Positions 61,101 through 64,000 of a DNA stretch of 64,000 nt are shown here, one piece after another. The DNA comes from Mixophyes australis (lineage: Eukaryota > Chordata > Amphibia > Anura > Limnodynastidae), in assembly GCA_036250195.1 (NCBI GenBank), contig JAVHZZ010000001.1:395584283-395648282 (forward strand), given 5' to 3'. The notes below the pieces were generated by a model. That model was not told where the DNA came from and did no database searches. It saw only the letters and a program-made list of their open reading frames with translations. The position numbers and the translations under genes are program-made. Positions within the stretch are counted from its first letter, which is position 1, and the number at the start of each line of letters is the position of its first letter.

Positions 61101-61234
61101 GTGGGCAAAGTTAACAGTTTTCATACAAAATAAAGTTATACTAATTTCTGGCCATAGAATTAACGGATACAACATGTTCTGAAACAGAACTTACCCAGGA
61201 AACCGATGCTCTGGCTTATTCCTCTCTGGGCGTT
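20545..61234 (-). CDS. SH3D19: SH3 domain-containing protein 19 (EVE-1/EBP), 20 exons, 5' end outside window
   Basis: Cytoplasmic adaptor known to bind ADAM metalloprotease tails and endophilin-type (EEN) proteins, linked to ectodomain shedding and Ras signalling. Twenty minus-strand exons (61195-61234 down to 20545-20652) join with GT-AG introns and perfectly matching phases: 3041 nt, 1012 residues plus stop, entering with two bases of a split codon. Layout: a basic N-terminal segment, Pro-rich exon w4, PPSYEQV in w5, large exon w6 with [12 protein letters not shown] and LISFDDD, DPFQLF across w6/w7, many PxxP motifs, then five SH3 domains. ALYDF or similar, DELSF, W and GIFP/NF signatures are visible, strongest in domains 2-5. 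The human 790-residue form begins at the counterpart of the Met at 42677-42679 (759 residues here). It converges on RPS3A. No frame break was seen. Confidence 0.95.
20923..21017 (-). CDS. SH3D19: SH3D19 exon w19, start of SH3 domain 5
   Basis: Acceptor TCTTTATTGCAG, donor AAG|GTATTC. Encodes [31 protein letters not shown]. The linker is followed by the ALYDF opening of the last SH3 domain. Confidence 0.95.
21234..21401. mobile_element. hAT MITE with 8-bp target duplication (intron 18)
   Basis: Ends CAGTGGTTCCCAAAC and the complement of CAGTGGATTCCAAAC. Flanks GATTAAAC (21226-21233) and GATTAAAT (21402-21409) form an 8-bp duplication with one mismatch, the hAT hallmark. 168 bp. Same family as 52547-52724, in the opposite orientation. 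Confidence 0.88.
22458..22644 (-). CDS. SH3D19: SH3D19 exon w18, SH3 domain 4
   Basis: Acceptor CTCTATCACAG, donor G|GTGTGT. Encodes [61 protein letters not shown] full SH3 domain in one exon; GILPTAFV replaces the usual GIFPxNFV. Confidence 0.96.
22955..23001 (-). CDS. SH3D19: SH3D19 exon w17, linker
   Basis: Acceptor CTAACCCCAG, donor CAG|GTACAT. Encodes [15 protein letters not shown] between SH3 domains 3 and 4. 47 nt; phase fits w16 and w18. Confidence 0.88.
23215..23408 (-). CDS. SH3D19: SH3D19 exon w16, SH3 domain 3
   Basis: Acceptor CTTCTTCCTAG, donor G|GTAATT. One exon holds the whole domain: [58 protein letters not shown]. All core SH3 residues are present. Confidence 0.96.
23805..23860 (-). 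CDS. SH3D19: SH3D19 exon w15, inter-SH3 linker
   Basis: Acceptor TTCCTTCAG, donor AA|GTAAGC. Encodes [18 protein letters not shown], a basic linker between SH3 domains 2 and 3. DIPE is shared with human. Confidence 0.92.
25006..25136 (-). CDS. SH3D19: SH3D19 exon w14, rest of SH3 domain 2
   Basis: Acceptor CTCTTTCAG, donor ATG|GTATGT. Encodes [40 protein letters not shown] then RIM. The WYRG, GIFPAN and acidic RT-loop positions of a binding-competent SH3 are present. Confidence 0.95.
25920..26109. mobile_element. hAT MITE with 8-bp target duplication (intron 13)
   Basis: Ends CAGTGGTTCTTAAACCTGGT and the complement of CAGTGTTTTTCAAACCCAGT. Flanks ACATATAT (25912-25919) and ACATAGAT (26110-26117). 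190 bp, non-coding. Related in its end to the CAGTGGTTCCCAAAC family but with a different interior. Confidence 0.85.
26517..26539. repeat. Poly-G run of 23
   Basis: Uninterrupted G on the plus strand, so C in the SH3D19 pre-mRNA, inside intron 13. Could form a G-quadruplex in DNA. Its length in an assembly is often unreliable. Confidence 0.95.
27040..27902 (+). mobile_element. Tc1-like transposon relic with internal deletion (intron 13)
   Basis: The N-terminal helix-turn-helix part is readable ([45 protein letters not shown]). The central catalytic core is deleted, and then the C-terminal part follows (GLFQQNN near 27430; [12 protein letters not shown] and VRAIEAPP near 27534-27600). The catalytic Asp of QQDN reads Asn. 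A 3' end with GTTGTGGCTGATCGGTGTAT is at about 27880-27899. It is itself split by a LINE tail. Confidence 0.85.
27733..27859 (+). mobile_element. 5'-truncated LINE tail inserted in the Tc1 relic
   Basis: Contains ACCCTGTATAGTCTACTGTT, GGCGCTGCGGAAACCTTGTG and AACAAATAAATGATGATAAT, then an (AAT)n run. Flanked by TATTA on both sides (27728-27732 and 27860-27864), which rejoins the Tc1 sequence CACAGTATTAGGCAGG. The same tail type occurs at 36090-36362. Confidence 0.8.
28879..28945 (-). CDS. SH3D19: SH3D19 exon w13, linker and start of SH3 domain 2
   Basis: Acceptor TTGTTTTAAG, donor G|GTAGGA (weaker than consensus). Encodes [20 protein letters not shown] then AG. ALVLHDF is the first beta strand of SH3 domain 2. 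Confidence 0.92.
29280..29650 (+). mobile_element. Tc1/mariner relic (intron 12)
   Basis: Broken frames of a transposase C-terminal half, with readable pieces such as [21 protein letters not shown] and ATTGCAGCAGGAGG coding remnants. The right end reads GTGTCTACATACTTTTGGCC, a familiar Tc1 terminal-repeat phrase. Heavily decayed; the left end is not defined. Confidence 0.65.
30068..30208 (-). CDS. SH3D19: SH3D19 exon w12, rest of SH3 domain 1
   Basis: Acceptor ACACCTACAG, donor AAA|GTAAGC. Encodes [20 protein letters not shown] through [19 protein letters not shown]. The usual SH3 Trp pair is replaced here (KSIHCQKG), so ligand binding may be atypical. Phase 0 at both ends. Confidence 0.94.
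31265..32235 (-). mobile_element. Tc1-like transposon relic, minus strand (intron 11)
   Basis: 31715-31969 encodes [20 protein letters not shown], then [17 protein letters not shown]: the QHDNDPKHT-type catalytic block and SPDLNPIE region of a Tc1 transposase, with the catalytic Asp changed to Asn. Flanking text such as GTGTGCACACCTCCTACCCT (about 31357-31376) is a familiar Tc1 end. A composite of MITE pieces sits inside at about 31440-31630. Confidence 0.78.
31440..31630. mobile_element. Two MITE fragments joined, inside the Tc1 relic
   Basis: The first part matches the right half of the element at 55268-55442 (GGTTGCTATAGGCAACATCC, CGCAGCTTAGTAAATCTAGC). It is followed at once by the right half of the element at 35675-35848 (CTCTCAGCTTGATACATTTA). 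Left halves are missing or eroded. Confidence 0.75.
32350..32465 (+). mobile_element. L2 3' tail, 5'-truncated copy
   Basis: Nearly identical to the tail of the LINE at 9065-12803: CTGTTTTACCCAGTTTGTTT, AATTGTAAAGCGCTACGGAA, GCGCTATATAAATAAATGAT, then (GAT)n. About 116 bp. Confidence 0.9.
32466..33330. other. Intron 11 sequence of unknown, possibly repetitive origin
   Basis: A less AT-rich stretch with an open frame at 32450-32776 (plus) that I cannot place. Its composition differs from the neighbouring intron, so an old retroelement is possible, but no motif supports that. Confidence 0.35.
33351..33419 (-). CDS. SH3D19: SH3D19 exon w11, start of SH3 domain 1
   Basis: Acceptor TGTTTTTCAG, donor AAG|GTAAAT. 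Encodes [20 protein letters not shown] and SCK. In place of an ALYDF opening this first SH3 has [13 protein letters not shown], as I recall for human. It is phase 0 at both ends (23 codons). Confidence 0.94.
33955..34210 (-). CDS. SH3D19: SH3D19 exon w10
   Basis: Acceptor TTCTGTCTAG, donor ACG|GTAAGG. Encodes [33 protein letters not shown], then [17 protein letters not shown]. The last part is highly conserved and directly precedes the first SH3 domain. RPPPPK and LPPRPKP are SH3 ligand motifs. Confidence 0.95.
35256..35272. repeat. Poly-C run of 17 next to exon w9
   Basis: Lies about 33 bp past the donor of exon w9 and reads as a G run in the pre-mRNA. G-runs just past a donor can act as intronic splicing enhancers (inference). 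Confidence 0.9.
35305..35363 (-). CDS. SH3D19: SH3D19 exon w9
   Basis: Acceptor CTATTGCAG, donor AG|GTTTGT. Encodes [19 protein letters not shown]. Phases fit w8 and w10. I do not recall this acidic peptide in the human reference form, so it may be an isoform-specific exon. Confidence 0.85.
35675..35848. mobile_element. Palindromic MITE (intron 8)
   Basis: Ends GGGGGTAAATGTATCAAGCT and its complement, with the inverted repeat continuing through CTGAGAGTTTTCC and the central ATGATAGCTAGAATCTGATT region, so nearly the whole 174 bp folds on itself. Confidence 0.85.
36090..36362 (+). mobile_element. 5'-truncated LINE 3' end with (AAT)n tail (intron 8)
   Basis: Contains GATGTAAGCTCGCATGAGCA, ACCCTGTATGGTCTACTGTT, GGCGCTGCGGAAACCTTGTG and AACAAATAAATGATAATCAT, then about 18 AAT units. 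Same family as the insert at 27733-27859. Confidence 0.8.
36531..36685. mobile_element. PIF/Harbinger-type MITE (intron 8)
   Basis: Ends GGGTCATATTCAAATAGG and the complement of GGGGCATATTCAATTAGG, flanked by TTA and TTG (one mismatch in a 3-bp target). Related in its ends to 3159-3352. Confidence 0.72.
37704..37804 (-). CDS. SH3D19: SH3D19 exon w8
   Basis: Acceptor TATTCACAG, donor AAA|GTAGGT. Encodes [17 protein letters not shown] then [25 protein letters not shown] is conserved with human and is a PxxP ligand. Confidence 0.93.
38660..38935. repeat. GC-rich 32-bp minisatellite (intron 7)
   Basis: CGCGGACGG recurs at exact 32-bp steps from 38669 to 38829 (38669, 38701, 38733, 38765, 38797, 38829), followed by a shortened unit, another unit at 38883 and a partial one. 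The consensus contains CGCGGACGGCCGCCACAGAC and TTGGCCGGCTGC, about four CpG per unit. All six frames are open through the array because the consensus has no stop in any frame. Confidence 0.95.
39830..39928 (-). CDS. SH3D19: SH3D19 exon w7
   Basis: Acceptor TTTCTCTCCTCAG, donor T|GTGAGC. With the last base of w6 it reads [20 protein letters not shown] and [16 protein letters not shown] is the kind of tripeptide that binds the AP2 alpha ear, which would fit an endocytic adaptor (inference). Confidence 0.93.
41301..41345. repeat. Perfect 14-bp-arm inverted repeat (intron 6)
   Basis: CTTCTTCAGGTGCA (41301-41314) and its exact complement (41332-41345) with a 17-nt loop. It lies in a stretch with repeated TAGTTCTACA words (41160-41410) that looks like an old repeat I cannot name. 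Confidence 0.7.
42010..42987 (-). CDS. SH3D19: SH3D19 exon w6, large Pro-rich exon with internal start
   Basis: 978 nt, acceptor GATCATTAG, donor G|GTAAGA. Encodes 325 whole codons. The internal Met of [20 protein letters not shown] (ATG at 42677-42679) aligns with the N-terminus of the human reference form, so an alternative promoter or first exon may use it. Motifs include [37 protein letters not shown] (SH3-type PxxP ligands) and [10 protein letters not shown] near the end. Confidence 0.95.
43587..43966. mobile_element. Palindromic hAT MITE with perfect 8-bp target duplication (intron 5)
   Basis: Ends CAGGGCCCTC and the complement of CAGGGCCGTC. Flanked by CCCCCTGG at 43579-43586 and 43967-43974, a perfect 8-bp duplication. 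Most of the 380 bp forms one long imperfect hairpin: GCTCCCTCCGTGGTCTCCTC pairs with GAGGAGACCATGGAGGGAGC. GC-rich. Confidence 0.88.
44259..44316 (+). mobile_element. 58-bp L2 tail with 13-bp target duplication (intron 5)
   Basis: CTACGGAATTTGCTGGCGCT then ATATAAATAAATG and (GATGTT/GAT)n, exactly flanked by ATGATCTAGTACA at 44246-44258 and 44317-44329. This is the signature of a severely 5'-truncated target-primed insertion. Confidence 0.88.
44500..44692 (-). CDS. SH3D19: SH3D19 exon w5 with PPSY motif
   Basis: Acceptor TTTGTGCAG, donor G|GTATGT. Starts [19 protein letters not shown], a PPxY-type motif that WW-domain proteins such as NEDD4-family ligases usually bind. Continues into a Ser/Thr-rich stretch with [12 protein letters not shown]. 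Belongs only to the long isoform. Confidence 0.9.
44693..46075 (-). other. SH3D19 intron 4
   Basis: AT-rich, 1383 bp, GT-AG. No gene, RNA or recognised repeat seen. Confidence 0.6.
46076..46211 (-). CDS. SH3D19: SH3D19 exon w4, Pro-rich
   Basis: Acceptor TTTCTCCAG, donor GAG|GTCAGT. Encodes [20 protein letters not shown], then [21 protein letters not shown]. The six-proline run followed by QW is a possible SH3 or WW ligand. Confidence 0.88.
46212..48098 (-). other. SH3D19 intron 3
   Basis: 1887 bp with no recognised repeat. The minus strand has an open stretch at 47524-47853 (109 codons) that I could not link to the gene; see the rejected list. Confidence 0.55.
48099..48141 (-). CDS. SH3D19: SH3D19 exon w3
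   Basis: Acceptor TTTTTCTTGCAG, donor AG|GTACTG. Encodes [13 protein letters not shown]. 43 nt. Phase matches w2 and w4. Confidence 0.82.
48605..49960. mobile_element. hAT-family copy B (intron 2), inverted relative to copy A
   Basis: Long similarity to the reverse complement of 54908-57419: GTGGGCCCCGATGTCTG, TTATTAAATGTGAA, ATTTAATGGCAG, GGATCCAGACAAGC. Right end CCCAGTCCGAAACTG resembles the CCAGTCCGGCCCTG end of copy A. GGCATGTC lies at 48597-48604 and 49961-49968, a likely 8-bp duplication, but the left terminal repeat is missing. The interior holds a (GT)n run at about 49096-49128. Confidence 0.72.
51659..51699 (-). CDS. SH3D19: SH3D19 exon w2 (41-nt microexon)
   Basis: Acceptor TATTTTACAG, donor A|GTGAGT. 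Encodes [13 protein letters not shown] with split codons at both ends that fit w1 and w3. It lies between two inverted copies of one hAT family (48605-49960 and 54908-57419). Confidence 0.82.
52490..52830 (+). mobile_element. tRNA-derived SINE 3' part, split by a hAT MITE (intron 1)
   Basis: Left piece ACACTCCAAAAACATACTGG (52511-52530), right piece AGGGAATTTACACTGTAAAC, CTCCAATGGAGCATGGACTG and GGCGTTATACCAATAAATAA. Together they match the body and tail of the SINE at 62206-62486. The split is at the MITE's GGTTAGGG duplication. Confidence 0.75.
52547..52724. mobile_element. hAT MITE with perfect 8-bp target duplication inside the SINE
   Basis: Ends CAGTGGATTCCAAAC and the complement of CAGTGGTTCCCAAGC, flanked by GGTTAGGG at 52539-52546 and 52725-52732. 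178 bp. Same family as 21234-21401. Confidence 0.92.
53838..54025. mobile_element. Probable PIF/Harbinger-type MITE (intron 1)
   Basis: GGGGAATTCAACTG after a G run at the left and CAATTGAATTTGCCCC at the right form an inverted pair. The interior has ATTTTTGCTCGCACCCCATA and related foldback text. The exact left edge is blurred by the G run. Confidence 0.6.
54546..54568. repeat. Poly-T run of 23
   Basis: Intronic homopolymer; on the minus strand it could be the A-tail of an old retroposed copy, but no body was recognised. Confidence 0.9.
55268..55442. mobile_element. Palindromic MITE with TTA target, nested in copy A
   Basis: Ends GGGCTAGATTTACTAAGCTG and its complement; TTA at 55265-55267 and 55443-55445. 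Almost the whole 175 bp is an inverted repeat, with GATTCTAGCTTTCATTT near the centre. Confidence 0.88.
55884..56049. mobile_element. Palindromic MITE nested in copy A, with an empty site in copy B
   Basis: Ends GGGGGTAAATGTATCATACC and its complement; the arms run on through CCGGTTTTCTCAACTCGCGG. In copy B the matching position reads CCAGGGCTGGTTAGAA without the insert, so the MITE entered copy A later than the split of A and B. Confidence 0.85.
56460..57010. repeat. C-rich minisatellite in copy A
   Basis: Repeated GAGTGGCATCCTGTCTCTTA followed by runs of 7-18 C, unit about 30-45 bp. A block starting ATCTCCTGGGTGGCATCC occurs at about 56511 and again about 274 bp later, so there is higher-order duplication. 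C-run lengths may be assembly-sensitive. Confidence 0.9.
57430..60628 (-). other. SH3D19 intron 1, part upstream of copy A on the gene strand
   Basis: Mostly AT-rich sequence with no named repeat. Holds the unassigned 156-codon ORF at 58415-58885 and a poly-C run of 17 at 60122-60138. Confidence 0.5.
58415..58885 (-). CDS. Unrecognised ORF of 156 codons in SH3D19 intron 1
   Basis: ATG to stop, open for 156 codons, which is long for this AT-rich intron. The product is Cys-rich (about 12 Cys), with stretches such as [20 protein letters not shown], a glycosylation-type NHT site, and [20 protein letters not shown]. There is no signal peptide at the ATG. I do not recognise the family. The Trp/Cys spacing vaguely recalls retroviral surface proteins, but that is too weak for a call. 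It may be a relic of an inserted element or an ORF by chance. Confidence 0.2.
   Translation of the reverse strand: MQKLIMWCNLGSLYVAHCTTPGTSPQALPLPINGQFVNPKLYSLTLYVYCSIDLSKVRVKIGTKDRHCVLLEIGTNAATLLHPQSARCAGINHTQSGELSSGKPLPPSGAPWMVWYCGQTAQKILRQCLQNTDCLGCRRALYTVFHNCFPIFPEDI
60629..60688 (-). CDS. Candidate alternative cassette exon between w1 and w2
   Basis: 60 nt bounded by CACTGCAG and AAG|GTAAAT on the minus strand. No stop occurs in any of its three frames, and the length is a multiple of three, so it could be included without breaking phase. In the phase set by w1 it reads [19 protein letters not shown], which does not look like SH3D19. The acceptor has a poor pyrimidine tract. Chance is quite possible. 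Confidence 0.2.
61195..61234 (-). CDS. SH3D19: SH3D19 exon w1 (first in window)
   Basis: Acceptor CTTTGTTGCAG, donor GG|GTAAGT. Encodes [13 protein letters not shown], basic and hydrophilic. It enters with two bases of a codon, so an upstream exon ending one base into a codon must lie beyond it, probably past 64000. Only 40 nt, but the splice sites and phase fit exon w2, and the peptide resembles the vertebrate long isoform as I recall it. Confidence 0.75.
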
Positions 61235-62205
61235 CTGCAACAAAGCGAGAGAGAAATGGTGGTAAGTAAATACAGTGTACATATGAAAATCTCAATTATA
61301 GAAAGAAAAAAAAAAAAATCAACTCTCTCCCTTGTGTCTCTACAAAGATTATAACTTTCTGTAAGAAGACTTTTGTTCCCCATCAACATGTTTTCATTTA
61401 ATTGGTGAAACACCCAAACAGACCTTTATTGGCGCACACTGTAACAAATAACACGTCGCCTCGAGTTTTCACAGTAATATAACAAAATTACTCTGATGAT
61501 TGTCCAGAGTAAGTGCAACTTTTTACTAAGATCTAATCACAAAATATATTTTCACTGAACAAATTGTACACACGCAGAATAATCTAAAGTATGTAAAACT
61601 TGGTATACTGAGCATGTGCAGAAAAGATATTGCTTAATTATACAACTGCTCTCAAGAACAAGGTGAGCAAACTTGGACAATCAAATGTCTGCATCATCTT
61701 TTTGCTTAGATTACATCTTTCATGTACCACAGAGATAGCAAAAAAAAAAGATCTCATCAACTATGACAGGAAAAAATTATAAAAATAAAATTGGTGAGTG
61801 TGCCGTCACCTTTATATTAGTACACTGCTCTGGCAATAGGAGCAAGACCCCCATCCCCCCTTCTGTACTGAACGTCTGCTCTCCCTTGCTGGGAACCATT
61901 AGGTTCCTGGTGATTATATCTCTGAGGCACAGAGTTCTAATAACATACTGACTTTGTCATTTCAGCCAGAGCCAATGAGAAACCCTGGTTATGTTCCCAT
62001 AAACAGGACAGCTTGTAATAAAGCTATATCTTAGTACTGTAGCTGCCAGAAGATACACTTCCGAGTAGGTCATTTAATAAGGCACAGACTGCCAGTGTGA
62101 GGGGGGGTTCAGGCTGCCAAAGAGATTGGCCATGGGGGTTACAGGTTGGCAATGTGTGTGGCGACAGGGGCGTTTTGCCACTGTAAGTTATCATGCTACA
62201 TATAT

Positions 62206-62486
62206 GGGCAGCACAGTGGATAGCATTACTGCCATACAGCACTGAGGTCAGACTATGGCCAGGGCCTTATATGTGTGGATTTTGTTGTTCTCCCTGTATT
62301 TGGGTTCCCTTCCAGGTGCCCCAGTTTCTTCCCACAGTCCAAAACACACGGACTCCTGACAAAATGGACTCTAGTATGTGTGCAATAAGGAATTTAGACT
62401 GTAAGCTCCAATGGGGCCTGGGCTGATGCGAGTGATATATTCTCTGTACAGTGTTGCACAAACTGTTCAGCACTATATAAATAGAC
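62206..62486 (+). mobile_element. tRNA-derived SINE with L2-like tail
   Basis: Head GGGCAGCACAGTGGATAGCA with TACTGCCATACAGCACTGAG resembles the tRNA-derived head GGGCGGCACGGTGGCTCAGT of vertebrate SINEs, with about 10 bp of the A box lost. The body has TTCTCCCTGTATTTGGGTTC and TTTAGACTGTAAGCTCCAAT, and the tail is GTTCAGCACTATATAAATAG, like L2. It was therefore probably moved by L2 machinery. Confidence 0.8.
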
Positions 62487-62665
62487 ATTATATGCCAATA
62501 TATAACCACCACAGCTGTAAACTTTTAGGCACATCTCACCAATATATATATATATATGGAATTGCTGTCTCCTAACTTTTGGACCTGGTCCCTAATTTTC
62601 TGCGAATTTTGTGTAGGCCTGTTTCATACTGTAATAAACACAGGTGTGAAAGGAAAGTTACCAAA

Positions 62666-62667
<2 letters not shown>

Positions 62668-62703
<36 letters not shown>
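62668..62703. repeat. Poly-A run of 36
   Basis: Preceded 36 nt upstream by AATAAA (62632 region) and by unique-looking sequence from about 62570, the layout of a retroposed transcript 3' end. No parent gene or target duplication was recognised. Confidence 0.85.
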
Positions 62704-62708
<5 letters not shown>

Positions 62709-64000
62709 TGCAACAGGGAATTCCTGCCGAAAATGTGAAATGTTTATTAGGCAATATATACACTGTATTTGATCACTGTAAACCCTACCAGCAGAGCATC
62801 AGAATAACAGAGTCCAAATTTCGCACAGACCTTAATATTACCATGACTTAAGGTTTCAATCAAACCTTATTATAACTTCTGAATTGCAGTAACCTCAGAA
62901 AGAAGCGTTAAAATCAACCCCAGACAAGGAAAACACTTATTTTAAAACTGAAGTTGATACATGGAAGAGAGATAAATGGGTATGCTAGAGTCCCGGACAT
63001 GAAAACCCACGGTAATGCTATATTGGTTATTTACATTAGTTCATCTTTAAAGGAAAATTTCAAGCAGCTATGTTGAATACAAGTACATAGTATTTATCTG
63101 ACTCTTGGAATGCCAAGTGCATGGTTTTACCGATAAATACAACTTTATAGTATTTACAATTACAAGTGATTTTAATAAATCATTACAATCCAATGTAATA
63201 ATTAACATTTAGTCCATTTATGAAACTCGGCTCTGAAATTAAGGTTCCATATATGGTCGAGGAGCAGTCTTTGCAGTTTTCTAGCATATAGGGATCAAAG
63301 GATGAAACAGCCCTATGGCCAGTGTAAAAGGACATCTATAAATCAAGTGGTTACCCCTGGGTTTCACCTTCTATAGTTTGTTTAACAAGGATCGTGGCAA
63401 TACGCACTCAGGATGGCCATAACAGAAGAAAATCATAGAAAAAGGCTTTATTATTTGAAAAAAAAATAATTAAAAAAAGGTTGTTTAATATCTTTTGATG
63501 GTATTTAACAATTATTTTTTGTCCACTATGTGAAACTGAAATCCCAGGTGCTGGCTCAATTCTACTGGGCATATACCCCATGACCGGCCCCAAGAAGCAG
63601 TCAGTTAACCCTGCTCCAGGCCCAACTGCAGAGTCAGCTGCCCAGGTAATATGTTGTTGATGAATTGCAGCAATAAACCATTTTCTATAAGCAGCAATAG
63701 GAAATGAGCCTCTTCGCCGCACTCTGATAAATAGACTCCATGGTGTGATATCGGACAAGACACTTGGGCAGTCATAAGTAATTCATAATTACGCTCTCTG
63801 TCTGGATGGCTAAGCCAATCTCTTCTATACTTTAACCTTTCCTTCTACATTAAGACACAAGTACCCATCAACTTGCCAAATGAGGGATTGGATAAGGGTA
63901 ATAGTGCAGTCTGCATGTCACATGAGGGTCCCATATTAACACCCAGCAAATGTGAACACACACTGTAGAGAAATATAAAAAGAGAACTTTCTTGGATCCC
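62704..64000 (-). other. Upstream SH3D19 sequence, nothing recognised
   Basis: Presumably intronic to SH3D19, since exon w1 needs an upstream exon ending one base into a codon. I could not find a convincing one here. Open frame 63408-63758 (minus) lacks splice signals in phase. Confidence 0.45.

Noticed and set aside
63408..63758. 116-codon minus-strand ORF as a possible upstream SH3D19 exon
   Set aside because: No acceptor-donor pair with the needed one-base ending, and no similarity to the protein.

Overview
The window reads as a piece of an anuran amphibian (frog) nuclear genome: AT-rich, intron-rich, with two spliced protein genes and a heavy load of transposable elements. Every splice junction and reading phase given here was worked out by hand from the sequence. 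The frog assignment is inference. It rests on how closely the RPS3A product fits the vertebrate, and in particular Xenopus-like, protein as I remember it, and on the element mix (L2, L1/Tx1, DIRS, Tc1, hAT, PIF/Harbinger-type MITEs).

Region 1 (about 200-7600, plus strand) is the complete ribosomal protein gene RPS3A. It has a pyrimidine-rich (TOP) start, six exons encoding 264 residues, an AATAAA signal, a C/D-box snoRNA of SNORD73 type in intron 4 and a decayed sister copy of that snoRNA in intron 2. Introns 2 and 3 carry short inverted-repeat elements (MITEs), and intron 5 carries a three-copy tandem repeat of about 119 bp.

Region 2 (about 7.6-18.4 kb) is intergenic. It holds a degenerate array of units with tRNA-like A and B boxes, split by a nearly full-length but dead L2-type LINE (about 9.07-12.80 kb). 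It also holds an L1/Tx1-type reverse transcriptase relic, a DIRS-like relic on the minus strand, a Tc1-like fragment and a cluster of perfect hairpins.

Region 3 (about 18.47-61.2 kb, minus strand) is SH3D19 (EVE-1/EBP). Twenty coding exons with fully compatible phases encode the last 1012 residues: a proline-rich N-terminal half with a PPSY motif and many PxxP motifs, then five SH3 domains. The 5' end lies beyond the window. An internal Met at 42677-42679 matches the start of the human 790-residue form and would give 759 residues here. The 3'UTR probably runs to about 18.465 kb.

RPS3A and SH3D19 converge tail to tail, as I recall for human 4q31.3, so this is conserved synteny. RPS3A supplies the 40S subunit; SH3D19 is a cytoplasmic SH3 adaptor. 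Nothing suggests they act together. SH3D19 introns hold well-bounded elements: five hAT-type elements with 8-bp target duplications (four clean, one with a damaged left end), a tRNA-derived SINE split by one of them, nested MITEs, Tc1 relics with lost catalytic residues, a 58-bp L2 tail with a 13-bp duplication, and a GC-rich 32-bp minisatellite. I found no CRISPR array, operon or prokaryotic system, and no clear new protein system. The best leads are the tRNA-like tandem array, the inverted hAT pair around a 41-nt exon, the minisatellite open in all six frames, and an unrecognised 156-residue ORF.
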